A stretch of DNA of 64,000 bases from CAXMST01 sp963712765 (GCA_963712765.1 CAVQIX010000001.1:214030-278029), one strand, 5' to 3'; shown: positions 28,752 through 37,612, counted from the stretch's first letter. Notes: generated by a model not told the origin, from the sequence alone. Made by a program: numbers and translations.

Positions 28752-29171
28752 CTATTCGCCCTGGAGCGTGGCCAGCACCCGCCGCGGCCCGCCGTGGTCG
28801 CGATGCTCACCGAGGTAGATGCCCTGCCAGGTCCCTAGCGCCAGGGCGCCGCTGGAGACCGGCAGGCTCAGCGACGGCCCGATCAGGACGGCCTTGACGT
28901 GCGCGGGCATGTCGTCGGGTCCTTCGCTGGCATGCCGCCAGCGGCCCGAGCCCTCCGGCACCACCTCGCTGAACCAGCTCTCGAGATCACCGCGGACATC
29001 GGCGCTCGCGCTCTCGTTCAAGGCCAGCGAAGCGGAGGTGTGCTGCAGGTGCAGGTGCAGCATCCCGACTCCTACCGCCGAGATCTCCGGCAACGCCGCC
29101 TCGATCTCGCCACCGACGAGGTGGAAGCCCCTCGCCCTCGCCTCGAGCAAGATCTCGCGCTGCAACCACAC
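28752..29171 (-). CDS. YjbQ family protein (UPF0047)
   Basis: This 139-residue protein of the YjbQ fold shows GMLHLHLQHTSASLALNESA, DDMPAHVKAVLIGPSLSLPV and LGTWQGIYLGEHRDHGGPRRV. These match the conserved His, Asn and terminal GEH(R)D motifs. Some members have weak thiamine-phosphate synthase activity, but the physiological role is unclear. The GTG at 29171 is chosen because TAGCGT (29179-29184) lies 7 nt upstream. The GTG at 29177 would be only 1 nt from it. Confidence 0.87.
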   Translation of the reverse strand: MWLQREILLEARARGFHLVGGEIEAALPEISAVGVGMLHLHLQHTSASLALNESASADVRGDLESWFSEVVPEGSGRWRHASEGPDDMPAHVKAVLIGPSLSLPVSSGALALGTWQGIYLGEHRDHGGPRRVLATLQGE

Positions 29172-29178
29172 CCCCACA

Positions 29179-29184
29179 ACGCTA
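29179..29184 (-). promoter_or_regulatory. -10 hexamer deciding the YjbQ start
   Basis: TAGCGT on the minus strand, 7 nt before GTG 29171. The sequence between (TGTGGGG) holds no ribosome site. Confidence 0.45.
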
Positions 29185-29226
29185 GCCGGACCTTCGTGAT
29201 CCGGCTAGCCGGATCCGGCGTATTAG

Positions 29227-29931
29227 TTGGTGGTGGACCTGAGTGGATCGGCAATCCTCGTCGCGGGCGCAACCGGAGAACTCGGTTGGCGGCTCTCGCG
29301 CGCCCTTAAAGAAGCCGGAGCCCACGTCGTTCCGGCCGGCCGGAACGAGGAGCGCCTGGCCGACCTCGCCACCGAGCTCGGAGCGAGCCCGGTGGCACTG
29401 GACATCACCGATCCCGGATCCTGCTCGAATGCGGTCGAAGCGGCGATCGAGCAGCTCGGGCGCCTGGACGGGATCGTCCTGGCGACCGGCGTCGTGGCCT
29501 TCGGACGCAGCGGCGAGCTCCCCCGCGACAGCGAGCGGGAGCTCGTGATCGCCAACGCGATCGGGCCGATCGACCTGATCGCGACGGCCCTCCCGCGGCT
29601 GGAGCAGGGCGGGGCCGTGGTGGCCCTCAGCGCGGTCGTCGCCGACTATCCGACCGCAGGGATGGCCGCCTACTCCGCCTCGAAGGCGGCTCTGTCTTCG
29701 TACCTGACGGCAATCCGGCGCGAGCGTCGCAAGGAGCTCGACGTCGTCCTCGACGTCCGCCCCGGTCACATGGAAACCGGCTTCTCCGATCGCGCGCTGG
29801 CCGGGGAGGCGCCGAAGCTCCCTTCCCCTCGCGACGAGGGCGAGTTGATCGACCTGATCGTCGAGGCGATCGAGGCCGGCGACAAGGAGATCAGCTACGA
29901 CCCCAGGACCCGCGAACTCACTCGCGGCTAG
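29227..29931 (+). CDS. SDR family NAD(P)-dependent oxidoreductase
   Basis: This roughly 234-residue short-chain dehydrogenase has the nucleotide motif GATGELG (about 14-20), VVPAGRNEERL with an Arg after beta-2 suggesting NADP preference, an LATGVV segment in place of the usual NNAG, and the catalytic Tyr/Lys in YSASKAALSSYL. The N-terminal start is ambiguous among TTG 29227, GTG 29230 and GTG 29233. A TATTAG hexamer at 29221-29226 slightly favours 29233. The next gene begins 6 nt after the stop, so the pair is probably co-transcribed. Confidence 0.85.
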   Translation: MVVDLSGSAILVAGATGELGWRLSRALKEAGAHVVPAGRNEERLADLATELGASPVALDITDPGSCSNAVEAAIEQLGRLDGIVLATGVVAFGRSGELPRDSERELVIANAIGPIDLIATALPRLEQGGAVVALSAVVADYPTAGMAAYSASKAALSSYLTAIRRERRKELDVVLDVRPGHMETGFSDRALAGEAPKLPSPRDEGELIDLIVEAIEAGDKEISYDPRTRELTRG

Positions 29932-29937
29932 CCCACC

Positions 29938-30366
29938 TTGAGCGCCCTCCTCCTCGCCTGCGCCGCCTCGGCGTTGCTGATGACCGGTACAGCCTGGTTC
30001 GTCCAGGTCGTCCACTACCCGCTCTTCGCCGAGGTCGGCTCCGATCGGTTCCCCGCCTACCACGAGGCGCACTCGCGGCTGACCACGCGGGTCGTGATCG
30101 TCCCCATGGTCGTCGAGCTCTCGACCGCTCTGCTGATGTTGTTCGATCCGCCGGCCGGTGAGACGCTGCTGACCGCGATCGGCGCCGTCCTGGCCGTCGC
30201 AGCCTGGGCGCTCACCTTCCTCGCCGCGGTCCCGGCGCACCGCGAGCTCGGAGCCGGGCTCGCCAAAGCTCCGCTGCGGCGACTCCTGCGGGCGAACCTG
30301 ATCAGAACCTGGGTGTGGGCCCTGCACTCGGGAGTGTGCCTGGCGCTGATCGCGGCCTCGGCCTGA
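29938..30366 (+). CDS. Four-helix integral membrane protein of unknown function
   Basis: This 142-residue protein has four predicted membrane helices (about 1-22, 50-70, 78-98 and 120-140). A conserved-looking HYPLFAEVGSDRFPAYHEAH segment sits between the first two, with three His residues that could bind metal or haem. It resembles DUF1772-like small membrane proteins, but I cannot assign a family with certainty. It has a TTG start. Its 3' end overlaps the convergent glycosyltransferase gene by 65 nt, and both frames appear real. Confidence 0.7.
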   Translation: MSALLLACAASALLMTGTAWFVQVVHYPLFAEVGSDRFPAYHEAHSRLTTRVVIVPMVVELSTALLMLFDPPAGETLLTAIGAVLAVAAWALTFLAAVPAHRELGAGLAKAPLRRLLRANLIRTWVWALHSGVCLALIAASA

Positions 30367-31615
30367 GACCGAAAAGCCGCAGCGACCGGAGGTCCGGGAC
30401 CGCTGCCGGCGCCGGTCGACCGAGCAGCCGCTCGTAGAGCGCGAGCAACCGGGGCGCCTGTCGCTCCCAGTTGAGCTCGGTGAGGACCGCGCGACGGCCG
30501 TTCTCCCCTAGCTTCGCCGCCCACTCGGGGGACGCCAGCAGCCTCTCCACGGCGCCGGCGACCGCGGCGGGATCATCGACGTCAGCGGCGACTCCGCAGC
30601 CGTAGCGTTCGACGATGTCGCGCCAGCGCGGGGCGTCGGGGATGACGACCGGGAGTCCCGCCGCCATGTACTCGAAGAGCTTGTTCATCCTCCAGCCCTC
30701 GGCGCCGTTCAGGCGGGGGGGCTCGGTCGTGATCCCGATCGTCGCCCTCGAGAGCTGGGCCAGAGCATCCTTGCGAGGCACCCGAGGAACCAGCTCGATC
30801 CGATCGGCCCAGGGTCGCTCGGCGACCATCTCCGCCAGCGTCGGCGGCCTCAGCTCGCCCACCAGACGGAGCCGGGCTCCGTGCTCGCGGGAGAGATGCC
30901 CAGGTATCTCGATCATCGACTCGAAGCCACGATCGAGCTTCATCCCACCGAGATAGAGGATCACCGGAGGGTCCTCGGGGGATCGCCCGATCGGGTCCGC
31001 GAACTCGCGCAGCAATGGGAAGTTGTTGACCGTGATCGTGCGATCGGACGGGAAGCGGGCGGCGAGTGCGTCGGAGGCGCAGACGAAACCGTCGAACGAT
31101 CTCCGGGCCGCCTCCTCGAGCAAGCGGAACGCCGCCACCTTGACCTCGCGACGCAGCGGGCGCCGGGCGAGCCTGGCCCGCGCCTTGTCCATGTAGTGCT
31201 CGTGGACGTCGTAGATCACCCGGGCCCCGCGGCGCTTGAGCTCGAGCCCAAGGGGGATCAGATGAGGGTCGTGCAGGTGATAGAGGTCGGCGTCGAGCGC
31301 CCGTGCCTCCCGCCGCGAGTTGAGCTGGCGATGGGGCTGGCGGCGCAGCGGCGGCCGCCGGGGGTCGGCGGAGATCGGGTGCAGGCTGAAACCATCGACG
31401 TCGCCTGGGCCGACGCCTCCGGTGAGGAGATGGACCTCGTATCCGGCCTCGGCGAGCGTCCGACACTGCTTGTGGTGGATACGGGTGTCGAACGGGGTGT
31501 GTATGACGCTGACGTGGACCACCCGCGCCGGCCCGCCATGCCCCGGCGAATCGCCTGCGACCGGGGCCGGCCCCGCCCCATCAACCCCGAACGGCTCGTC
31601 TGCCTGAAGTGCCAT
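30302..31615 (-). CDS. Glycosyltransferase family 4
   Basis: This 437-residue GT-B enzyme has an N-terminal acceptor domain (VSVIHTPFDTRIHHKQCRTL, DADLYHLHDPHLIPLGL, VIYDVHEHYMD) and a C-terminal nucleotide-sugar domain (VILYLGGMKLDRGFESMIE, NGAEGWRMNKLFEYMAAGLP). The latter includes the EYMAAG element that contacts the donor phosphate. It would add a sugar to a lipid-linked glycan on the cytoplasmic side. It diverges from the ABC exporter gene, and TAATCT (31628-31633) lies 12 nt upstream of its ATG. A C-terminal Pro/Arg-rich tail overlaps the convergent membrane-protein gene. Confidence 0.85.
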   Translation of the reverse strand: MALQADEPFGVDGAGPAPVAGDSPGHGGPARVVHVSVIHTPFDTRIHHKQCRTLAEAGYEVHLLTGGVGPGDVDGFSLHPISADPRRPPLRRQPHRQLNSRREARALDADLYHLHDPHLIPLGLELKRRGARVIYDVHEHYMDKARARLARRPLRREVKVAAFRLLEEAARRSFDGFVCASDALAARFPSDRTITVNNFPLLREFADPIGRSPEDPPVILYLGGMKLDRGFESMIEIPGHLSREHGARLRLVGELRPPTLAEMVAERPWADRIELVPRVPRKDALAQLSRATIGITTEPPRLNGAEGWRMNKLFEYMAAGLPVVIPDAPRWRDIVERYGCGVAADVDDPAAVAGAVERLLASPEWAAKLGENGRRAVLTELNWERQAPRLLALYERLLGRPAPAAVPDLRSLRLFGLRPRPRSAPGTLPSAGPTPRF

Positions 31616-31627
31616 CGAACCGCGTTG

Positions 31628-31637
31628 AGATTACGGT
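31628..31637. promoter_or_regulatory. Overlapping divergent -10 elements for the GT4 and ABC exporter genes
   Basis: On the plus strand TACGGT (31632-31637) lies 7 nt before the exporter ATG at 31645. On the minus strand TAATCT (31633-31628) lies 12 nt before the GT4 ATG at 31615. The two hexamers share two bases, so the two promoters probably exclude each other. Confidence 0.45.
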
Positions 31638-31644
31638 ACGGACG

Positions 31645-33324
31645 ATGGAAGTCGCGACCTCAGAGTCGGAGCGGGGGAGCCTGGAGGCCGCGGGGAGCTC
31701 CGCGATCGTCGTTCGCGAGCTGCGCAAGGCCTTCCCGGTGCGGGGCAAGGAGAGCGGCTCGCTCCGCGATCAGGTACTCCATCACGGTCGCTCCAGCAGC
31801 CCGGGACAAGTCGAGGCCCTGCGCGGAATAGACCTCCGTATCGAGGCCGGCGAGGCCGTCGGGATCGTCGGTCGCAACGGCAGCGGCAAGACAACCCTGC
31901 TCCGCTGCATCGCGGGGATCTACAGACCCGACAGCGGCTCGGTCGAGGTCAACGGGCAGGTGTCGCCGTTCATCCAGCTCGGGCCGGCTTTCGACGCGGA
32001 ACTGACCTCGACCGAGAACGCCGTTCTCACCGCGGTCGCGCTCGGGGTCCCGATCCGCGTCGCCAAGCGGCATGCCGCCGGGATCGTCGAGGGCGCCGGC
32101 CTCGAGGGCTTCGCCGGCCACCAGCTCAAGAACCTCTCCTCGGGGATGGCGGCCCGGCTTGCGTTCACGGCCACCAACACCGTGATGGCGGACATCCTCC
32201 TCTTCGACGAGGTCTTCTCGGTCGGCGACCGGGCGTTCCGAAAGCGGTGCGAGGCCCGGTTCGAGACCCTCAAGGACTCCGGCCACACCGTGGTCCTGGT
32301 CAGCCACGACCTCGGGGTGATCCGTGAGCACTGCGACCGCGCGATCCTGCTCGACCGGGGAGAGCTGATCGCGGAGGGCGATCCCGACGAGGTCGCCGAC
32401 GCCTACGCCGAGGCCTCCGATCGCGCCCCGACGGCCATCGGCGCCGTCGCACAGGCGGCCGGCGAGGTGGTGCTCGAGCCGTCGGAGGAAATGCCCGCCG
32501 TCGATCTGCCGAGCATCGAGCTCGACCGGGTCAGGTCCGGGTCCGGACGGGCGGCGGCGGTCGCCTGGTCGCTGGCGATCTCGAGGTTCCGCCGTCGCTA
32601 CCTCGACTCCGTGCTCGGCTACGCCTGGGCGATCCTCCGTCCGCTCGCCTTCTTCGGGGTCCTCTACGTCGTGTTCACCCAGATCGGTCGCTTCGACCAG
32701 GGCGTCAACGACTACGGCCTATACCTGCTGATGAGCATCGTGTTCTGGGTGATGTTCGCCGAGTCCACCTCGACGGCGCTGGGGAGCATGGTCCGCAGCG
32801 GGCCGCTGCTCCGCTCGGTACCCCTGCCGGCGATCGTGATCCCGCTCTCCGTGGTGATCTCATCGCTGCTCGACCTGGCGATGAACCTGATCGCGGTCGC
32901 CGCCTTCTTCGCCCTGGCCGGCATCGAGCCGCGTCTGAGCTGGCTGGAGCTCCCACTGATCGTTGCCTTGATAACCGGCTTCGCCGTCGGCGTCTCACTG
33001 CTGCTCTCGAGCCTGTATCTGCGCCTGCGTGACGTCGATCAGGTCTGGACGATCCTCCGCCAGGCGCTGTTCTACGGCTCGCCGATCTTCTATGTCGCTG
33101 CGATCTACCCCGAGTCGGTGCGCACGGCCCTGACCGCGCTGCCGCTCGCCTCGGCGTTCACCCAGGCTCGCCACGCCCTGCTGGACCCCACGGCGCCGTC
33201 GCTCTCGGAGTCGCTCGGCGGCGACGCCTTGGTCCTGATCCCGATCGGGATCACCCTGATCACACTGGCGCTCGGGATAGCGGCCGCCCTCCACGCCGGC
33301 CGCACGGCTGCCGAGCACGCCTGA
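31645..33324 (+). CDS. Polysaccharide ABC exporter with ATPase and permease fused (Wzt/TagH - Wzm/TagG type)
   Basis: This 559-residue protein carries both halves of an O-antigen or teichoic-acid exporter. Residues about 20-270 are a Wzt/TagH-like ATPase: Walker A GRNGSGKTT (76-84), the variant signature LSSGM, Walker B ILLFDEVF and switch His in LVSHDLGVI. After a linker (about 270-310), residues 310-559 are an ABC-2 permease with about six helices (LGYAWAILRPLAFFGVLYVV, LLLSSLYLRLRDVDQVWTIL). These are normally two genes. The ATG at 31645 is chosen from the -10 hexamer 7 nt upstream. An ATG at 31609 would overlap the divergent gene. Confidence 0.87.
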   Translation: MEVATSESERGSLEAAGSSAIVVRELRKAFPVRGKESGSLRDQVLHHGRSSSPGQVEALRGIDLRIEAGEAVGIVGRNGSGKTTLLRCIAGIYRPDSGSVEVNGQVSPFIQLGPAFDAELTSTENAVLTAVALGVPIRVAKRHAAGIVEGAGLEGFAGHQLKNLSSGMAARLAFTATNTVMADILLFDEVFSVGDRAFRKRCEARFETLKDSGHTVVLVSHDLGVIREHCDRAILLDRGELIAEGDPDEVADAYAEASDRAPTAIGAVAQAAGEVVLEPSEEMPAVDLPSIELDRVRSGSGRAAAVAWSLAISRFRRRYLDSVLGYAWAILRPLAFFGVLYVVFTQIGRFDQGVNDYGLYLLMSIVFWVMFAESTSTALGSMVRSGPLLRSVPLPAIVIPLSVVISSLLDLAMNLIAVAAFFALAGIEPRLSWLELPLIVALITGFAVGVSLLLSSLYLRLRDVDQVWTILRQALFYGSPIFYVAAIYPESVRTALTALPLASAFTQARHALLDPTAPSLSESLGGDALVLIPIGITLITLALGIAAALHAGRTAAEHA

Positions 33325-33343
33325 GTCGCCCCAGCCGGGGAGA

Positions 33344-34246
33344 TCAGCGCTCGACGGCGTGCGGAGGAGGGCGCTCGATCAGCGAGCCGATGCCCATGCC
33401 GAGTCGCTTGCCGGAAGCGAAAGCGGCGGAGGCGAGCGAGCGCCTGCGATCGGGGCCGCTCAGCGCTCCGCGAAGATCTTCGGCAATCGTCGAGAGCGCG
33501 GGCGGGCGGAGGCGACCATGCCCGTAGCTGTCGAGCAGGGCTCGATGCTTGCGCTCGATCCGGCGGCCGTAGCGACCGTGCCGGTATCCCTGCCGGAGCA
33601 GGCCCGTGAGCGTGCGCTCATTGCGGTGGCGGATCACGGCACCCGGGACATACACCAGGCGCAGGCCGGCCGAGACCGCACGGTAGGAGAGGTCGGTGTC
33701 CTGCCCGCGAAGCATCTCCTCGTCGAATCCACCGAGATCGAGCAGCACCTGGCGGCGGGAGGCCCAGTTCGAGGTGACCGCGTACGGGGGCCGGTAGACC
33801 TCGATCGCCATCCGCGTGTCGTGGATCGACTCACCGAGGCGCTCGGCCGCGCCCGAGGGCTCGAGCGCGAGAACCTCCCCGCAGGCGATGCCCACCCCGG
33901 GGTCCGAGAGCGGCTCGACCATCAATCGCAGCCAGGCCGGCTCGGCGACGCAATCGGCGTCGGTGAAGGCGACGATCTCGCCCGCGGCCGCCCTGGTGCC
34001 GGCGTTACGGGCCGCCGCCGAGCCCGGGCGGCGTTCGCTCAAGAGAGTCACCTCGCCGTCACGTTCCGCCACCCGCCGTGGAGTGTCGTCGCTGGAGCCG
34101 TTGTCGACAACGATCAGCTCGAGCCGGTCCCGCGGGTAGTCGAGCCCCTCGAGCGAGTCCAGGCAGCGGTCGATCGTCGCCGCCGCGTTGCGCGCGGCGA
34201 CGACCACCGAGGCGATCGGCTGTCGGCTCCCGGATCCGGCGCTCAA
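33344..34246 (-). CDS. Glycosyltransferase family 2
   Basis: This 300-residue GT-A enzyme shows ASVVVAARNAAATIDRCLDS, LELIVVDNGSSDDTPRR, the donor-binding AFTDADCVAEP (DxD-like) and the acceptor loop WASRRQVLLDLGGFDEEMLR followed by GQDTDLSYR. It would transfer a sugar from a nucleotide donor to the growing glycan. The start overlaps the stop of the next upstream gene by 4 nt. It is the last gene in a chain of five coupled glycosyltransferases. Confidence 0.88.
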   Translation of the reverse strand: MSAGSGSRQPIASVVVAARNAAATIDRCLDSLEGLDYPRDRLELIVVDNGSSDDTPRRVAERDGEVTLLSERRPGSAAARNAGTRAAAGEIVAFTDADCVAEPAWLRLMVEPLSDPGVGIACGEVLALEPSGAAERLGESIHDTRMAIEVYRPPYAVTSNWASRRQVLLDLGGFDEEMLRGQDTDLSYRAVSAGLRLVYVPGAVIRHRNERTLTGLLRQGYRHGRYGRRIERKHRALLDSYGHGRLRPPALSTIAEDLRGALSGPDRRRSLASAAFASGKRLGMGIGSLIERPPPHAVER

Positions 34247-35394
34247 CCGGGCTCCAGAACGCGGCGATAGAGCGCGTCGAGCTCGACCGCCAGCGCGGAC
34301 GGGCCGAGCGCCGGAGGGATCTCCGGCTCGGCGCGAGCGTCGACCGGCTCGGCGCCGGCGGCGCGACGCCCGGCCAACTCGGCGAGCGCGTCCGCGATCG
34401 CGCCAACGTCACCGGGCGGGATCGCGAGGACCTCCTCCCCCGATCCGCTGCCCCGCGCGGAGGTCGTCACCAGCGGGATCCGCTGCGCCCGGGCGGCCAG
34501 CTCGATCGGGGAGGCCACCGGGGCGATCGCGGGCTGCAGGACGACGTCGGCGGATTCGAGCTCGGCACGAAGCCTGTTGGTCGAGATCTCTCCGAGCGCA
34601 CGGAACCGATCGGTGACCCCCAGCGACGCGGCTGCGAAGAGGACCGAGTCGGTGTTGGCGCCGACTCCCGCCAGCCGGTACTGCACCGGTATCCGCCGCG
34701 AGGCCAGCTCCGCGACCGCGGCGACGGCGTGCTCGTGGCCGAGGCTCCAGCTCACGGGGCCGGCGCTGAGTACCCGCAGCGGCCAATCGGGCCTCGAGCC
34801 CGCCCGGCTCACCCGCAGCGCGGTCGGAGCCGCCGCCACCGCCGCGCGGGGCATCGACTCCGGCAGGCCCGCCGCCAGCGCGGGCTCGAGGAGGCCCGGA
34901 TCGGCGAGATGGACCGCGTCCGCCGCCGCCCAGATCGCGGCCCAGGCGTCCTCCCCGGGCCATTCGGCGAGCTCAGGACCTGCCACGGTGACCACGGTCG
35001 GGCAGATGTGGGCAGCGACGAGCCGGCGCCGGCGAGCGAGCCCGGCGGGCACGACGTGGAGGACCTGAGGTCTCGAGGAGACGATCCTGCTCTCGAGCCA
35101 GCGGCTGGCCCGGCGGTGCGGTCGATCGCCCGCACCCGTCACCGAACGTGCGGCCCCGGCGGCCCGGAGCCTTGCCTCGGCCCGGCGCCCGGCGGCCGCC
35201 AGACTGCGGCGCCGACTCGTGTGCCCGAAGAATCCGTCGGAGCCCCGCAGCGAGGGAAAGGACCCGGCGGCCGGGCGCTCCGAGTCCCAGTACAGCTGCG
35301 GATTCCAACCGGCCCCTCGCAGCTCCTCCAGGGTCTCACCGAGCAGTGCCCGGGCTCCGGGGCCGACGTCGGCGGCGAGGACGGCGAGCCTCAT
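34243..35394 (-). CDS. Glycosyltransferase family 4-like (GT-B fold)
   Basis: This 383-residue protein is diverged from its neighbours. The N-terminal half (MRLAVLAADVGPGARALLGE, VLHVVPAGLARRRRLVAAHI) and the C-terminal half (DWPLRVLSAGPVSWSLGHEH, ELESADVVLQPAIAPVASPI) fit a GT-B retaining transferase. The usual ExFGxxxxE element is degenerate (PVASPIELAAR). It may use an unusual acceptor or be a weak or non-catalytic partner. ATG 35394 overlaps the upstream TGA (ATGA), which fixes this start against a longer in-frame option. Confidence 0.75.
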   Translation of the reverse strand: MRLAVLAADVGPGARALLGETLEELRGAGWNPQLYWDSERPAAGSFPSLRGSDGFFGHTSRRRSLAAAGRRAEARLRAAGAARSVTGAGDRPHRRASRWLESRIVSSRPQVLHVVPAGLARRRRLVAAHICPTVVTVAGPELAEWPGEDAWAAIWAAADAVHLADPGLLEPALAAGLPESMPRAAVAAAPTALRVSRAGSRPDWPLRVLSAGPVSWSLGHEHAVAAVAELASRRIPVQYRLAGVGANTDSVLFAAASLGVTDRFRALGEISTNRLRAELESADVVLQPAIAPVASPIELAARAQRIPLVTTSARGSGSGEEVLAIPPGDVGAIADALAELAGRRAAGAEPVDARAEPEIPPALGPSALAVELDALYRRVLEPG

Positions 35395-36722
35395 CGCGAC
35401 ACCAGTCCCCTGTAGAGCGCCTCGAAGCGGTCGAGTTGCTCGGCCAGGTCGAACTCGCGGCAGACCCGACGTCTGGCCGCATCCCGCATCCTCAGCCCGC
35501 GATCGGGGTCGGTCCACACCGAGGCCAGGGCATCCGCCAGAGCGACCGGATCCCGGGCCGGCACGACCCTGCCCTCGACTCCGTCCTCGATCGTCTCGGC
35601 GATCGCGCCCGCATCGCTGCAGACGACAGGTGTGCCGCAGGCCATCGCCTCCAGGACGGCAACCGGGAGACCCTCGCTGACGCTCGCCTGCAGGAATGCA
35701 TCGGCGGATCCGAGGACCTCCGGGATCTCCCGGTGGCCGGTCTCACCGCCAAGCACGACGTGGTCGGAGATCCCCTCGCGATGGGCCAGGTACAGGATCC
35801 GCTGTCGCTCGCTGCGCTCGCCGTTGCGCGCGTCGGGATCCATGCCGACGATCTCCAGGCGCGCCGGGATGCCACGCCGACGCAGCTCGGCGATCGCGCG
35901 GACGCCGAACTCGTAGCCCTTGACCCAGCGCAGGTGACCGACGCTCACGACCCGGAACTCGCTCCGCGCCGCGGGGGTCGGGAGCCTGGGAGCCGCCGGC
36001 GGTCTGAAGCGCTCGACGTCGACCGCGTTGCGGATCACGAGGGCCTTCTCCGGATCGAGCCCGAGCGCTATGGCCTCATCGCGAAGCCGGCCGGAGACGC
36101 AGTGGAAGACCGCCGCCCGCTCGAATGCCGCCGCGAGCACCGCTCTGGCCCGGGGACGATTCGTCGTATGGGGGTAGACGCTGACGTCGCTGCCGTGGGT
36201 CGAGCAGACGACCGGGCAACCCCAGAGGTCGAGCAGGGGCAGGAAGCGGGCGAAGCTGCCGTTCCACTCGAAATGGACGACGTCCGGATCGAGTCGGGCG
36301 AGGCGGGCCCAGGCCCGGAACCGGGTCAGGCCCTCGCCGGGCGGGACCCCGCAGGGCGGCGGCGGATTGCGGGCCGCGCGGATCAGCTTCGGGAGGCGGG
36401 TCGGGTGACGGAAGATCAGGGCGATGGCGTCGGCCCCGGCGCTGAGAGCCCTCCGGGGCCAGCGGTGCTGCCCCTGAGGGAGGCGACACAGCTCGACGCG
36501 GTCGAGCGCCACAGCCTTCGCCCCGCTCGACGACGTCTCCCCACCGACGGTGATCTTCACCCCGCGCCTCGCCAGTCCCTCGAAGCGCTCCCGGAGGAAG
36601 GTCTCGGGCGGCCAGCGCAGACCGATCTCGAGTAGGTGCAGTGGCCGCCGGGGAGCGGGCTCACCGGGAGCGTGCGCGGTCGGCCGCTCATGGCCCCGGC
36701 CGAGCTCGGCGACGCCGCTCAC
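35391..36722 (-). CDS. Glycosyltransferase family 4
   Basis: This 443-residue GT-B enzyme includes PDVVHFEWNGSFARFLPLLD and VVCSTHGSDVSVYPHTTNRP in the acceptor domain. The donor domain has RVVSVGHLRWVKGYEFGVRA and the canonical SVSEGLPVAVLEAMACGTPV (ExxxxxxxE with the nucleotide-contacting Glu residues). It is a retaining glycosyltransferase of the EpsF/WcaL type. Both ends overlap neighbours by 4 nt (ATGA), so translation is coupled within the operon. Confidence 0.9.
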   Translation of the reverse strand: MSGVAELGRGHERPTAHAPGEPAPRRPLHLLEIGLRWPPETFLRERFEGLARRGVKITVGGETSSSGAKAVALDRVELCRLPQGQHRWPRRALSAGADAIALIFRHPTRLPKLIRAARNPPPPCGVPPGEGLTRFRAWARLARLDPDVVHFEWNGSFARFLPLLDLWGCPVVCSTHGSDVSVYPHTTNRPRARAVLAAAFERAAVFHCVSGRLRDEAIALGLDPEKALVIRNAVDVERFRPPAAPRLPTPAARSEFRVVSVGHLRWVKGYEFGVRAIAELRRRGIPARLEIVGMDPDARNGERSERQRILYLAHREGISDHVVLGGETGHREIPEVLGSADAFLQASVSEGLPVAVLEAMACGTPVVCSDAGAIAETIEDGVEGRVVPARDPVALADALASVWTDPDRGLRMRDAARRRVCREFDLAEQLDRFEALYRGLVSR

Positions 36723-37612
36723 AGGTAGACCACCCGATGCCGGAGGCTCCCGGCTATCCGCCCCAGGCGGAGGCCGAGCTTCCGCAGCCAGTCGCCGCGG
36801 ATCTGAGGCGAGGAGCGAAGCTCGGGAACCTGTCCCAGCAATCGCCGCCAGGCGGTCGTCACCTCCTCGCGGCTGGTCCGGCGCATGCCCTGGGAGCGGA
36901 AGCGCCGATACAGCAGCGGCTCGGAGGCTCCGTAGCGGAAGAACGTGAGGAGGAGCTCCAGCGGGCGGTCCGGGAAGCGCCGGTGGATCAGCGCCCCTGG
37001 CGCGAGCTCGAACTCGTAGCCGTCGAGCGCGGCCCGCCAGCAGAAGTCGAGGTCGGTCCCGCCGAATCGCAGCGATTCGTCCCAGCCGATGCGCTCCGCT
37101 ACCGCGGTCCAGATCGCGCAGTTACCCCCCGGGGCGAACTCGAGAAAGTGCGAGTGGCGATGCAGGGCATCCGGGACCTCCTGCGGTACCCAGCCGCGCA
37201 GCAGCTCGCTCTGGTTCAGTCGCAGATGCTCGAGCGGACCGCCGACGATGTGGCTCCCGGGGGCCGCCGCCGCCAGCGCCGCCAGCCAGCCGGACACGAC
37301 CACGTCATCAGCATCGCAGAACGCGACCAGATCGCCGCCGGCCTCGCGGACGCCGAGATTGCGCGCGGCGCTGAGTCCACGGCCTCCACCATCGACGATA
37401 CGCAGATCCGGGAGCGACCCCGAGCGCCCGCTCGCGACTCTGCGGGTGCCGTCGCGACTGCCGTCGTCGACCACGACGACCTCCCACCTGCCCTCGTAGA
37501 CCTGGGCGGCGAGGGCGTCGAGCTGCTCCCCGATCAAGTCCTCCTCGTCGCGAGCCGGGATCACGACCGTGATCAGTCGAGGAGCCCCGGTCGGTGCCGC
37601 CGGCACGTTCAC
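36719..37612 (-). CDS. Glycosyltransferase family 2
   Basis: This 297-residue GT-A enzyme shows ITVVIPARDEEDLIGEQLDA, WEVVVVDDGSRDGT, the donor site AFCDADD and FGGTDLDFCWRAALDGYEFE. The start is set to GTG 37612 because it overlaps the upstream TGA as GTGA. A longer frame to 37741 adds only low-complexity residues. It resembles the following gene (37609-38481) in length and C-terminal pattern (LRHRVVYL vs VRHGVIYP), so the two are probably tandem duplicates. Confidence 0.88.
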   Translation of the reverse strand: MNVPAAPTGAPRLITVVIPARDEEDLIGEQLDALAAQVYEGRWEVVVVDDGSRDGTRRVASGRSGSLPDLRIVDGGGRGLSAARNLGVREAGGDLVAFCDADDVVVSGWLAALAAAAPGSHIVGGPLEHLRLNQSELLRGWVPQEVPDALHRHSHFLEFAPGGNCAIWTAVAERIGWDESLRFGGTDLDFCWRAALDGYEFELAPGALIHRRFPDRPLELLLTFFRYGASEPLLYRRFRSQGMRRTSREEVTTAWRRLLGQVPELRSSPQIRGDWLRKLGLRLGRIAGSLRHRVVYL

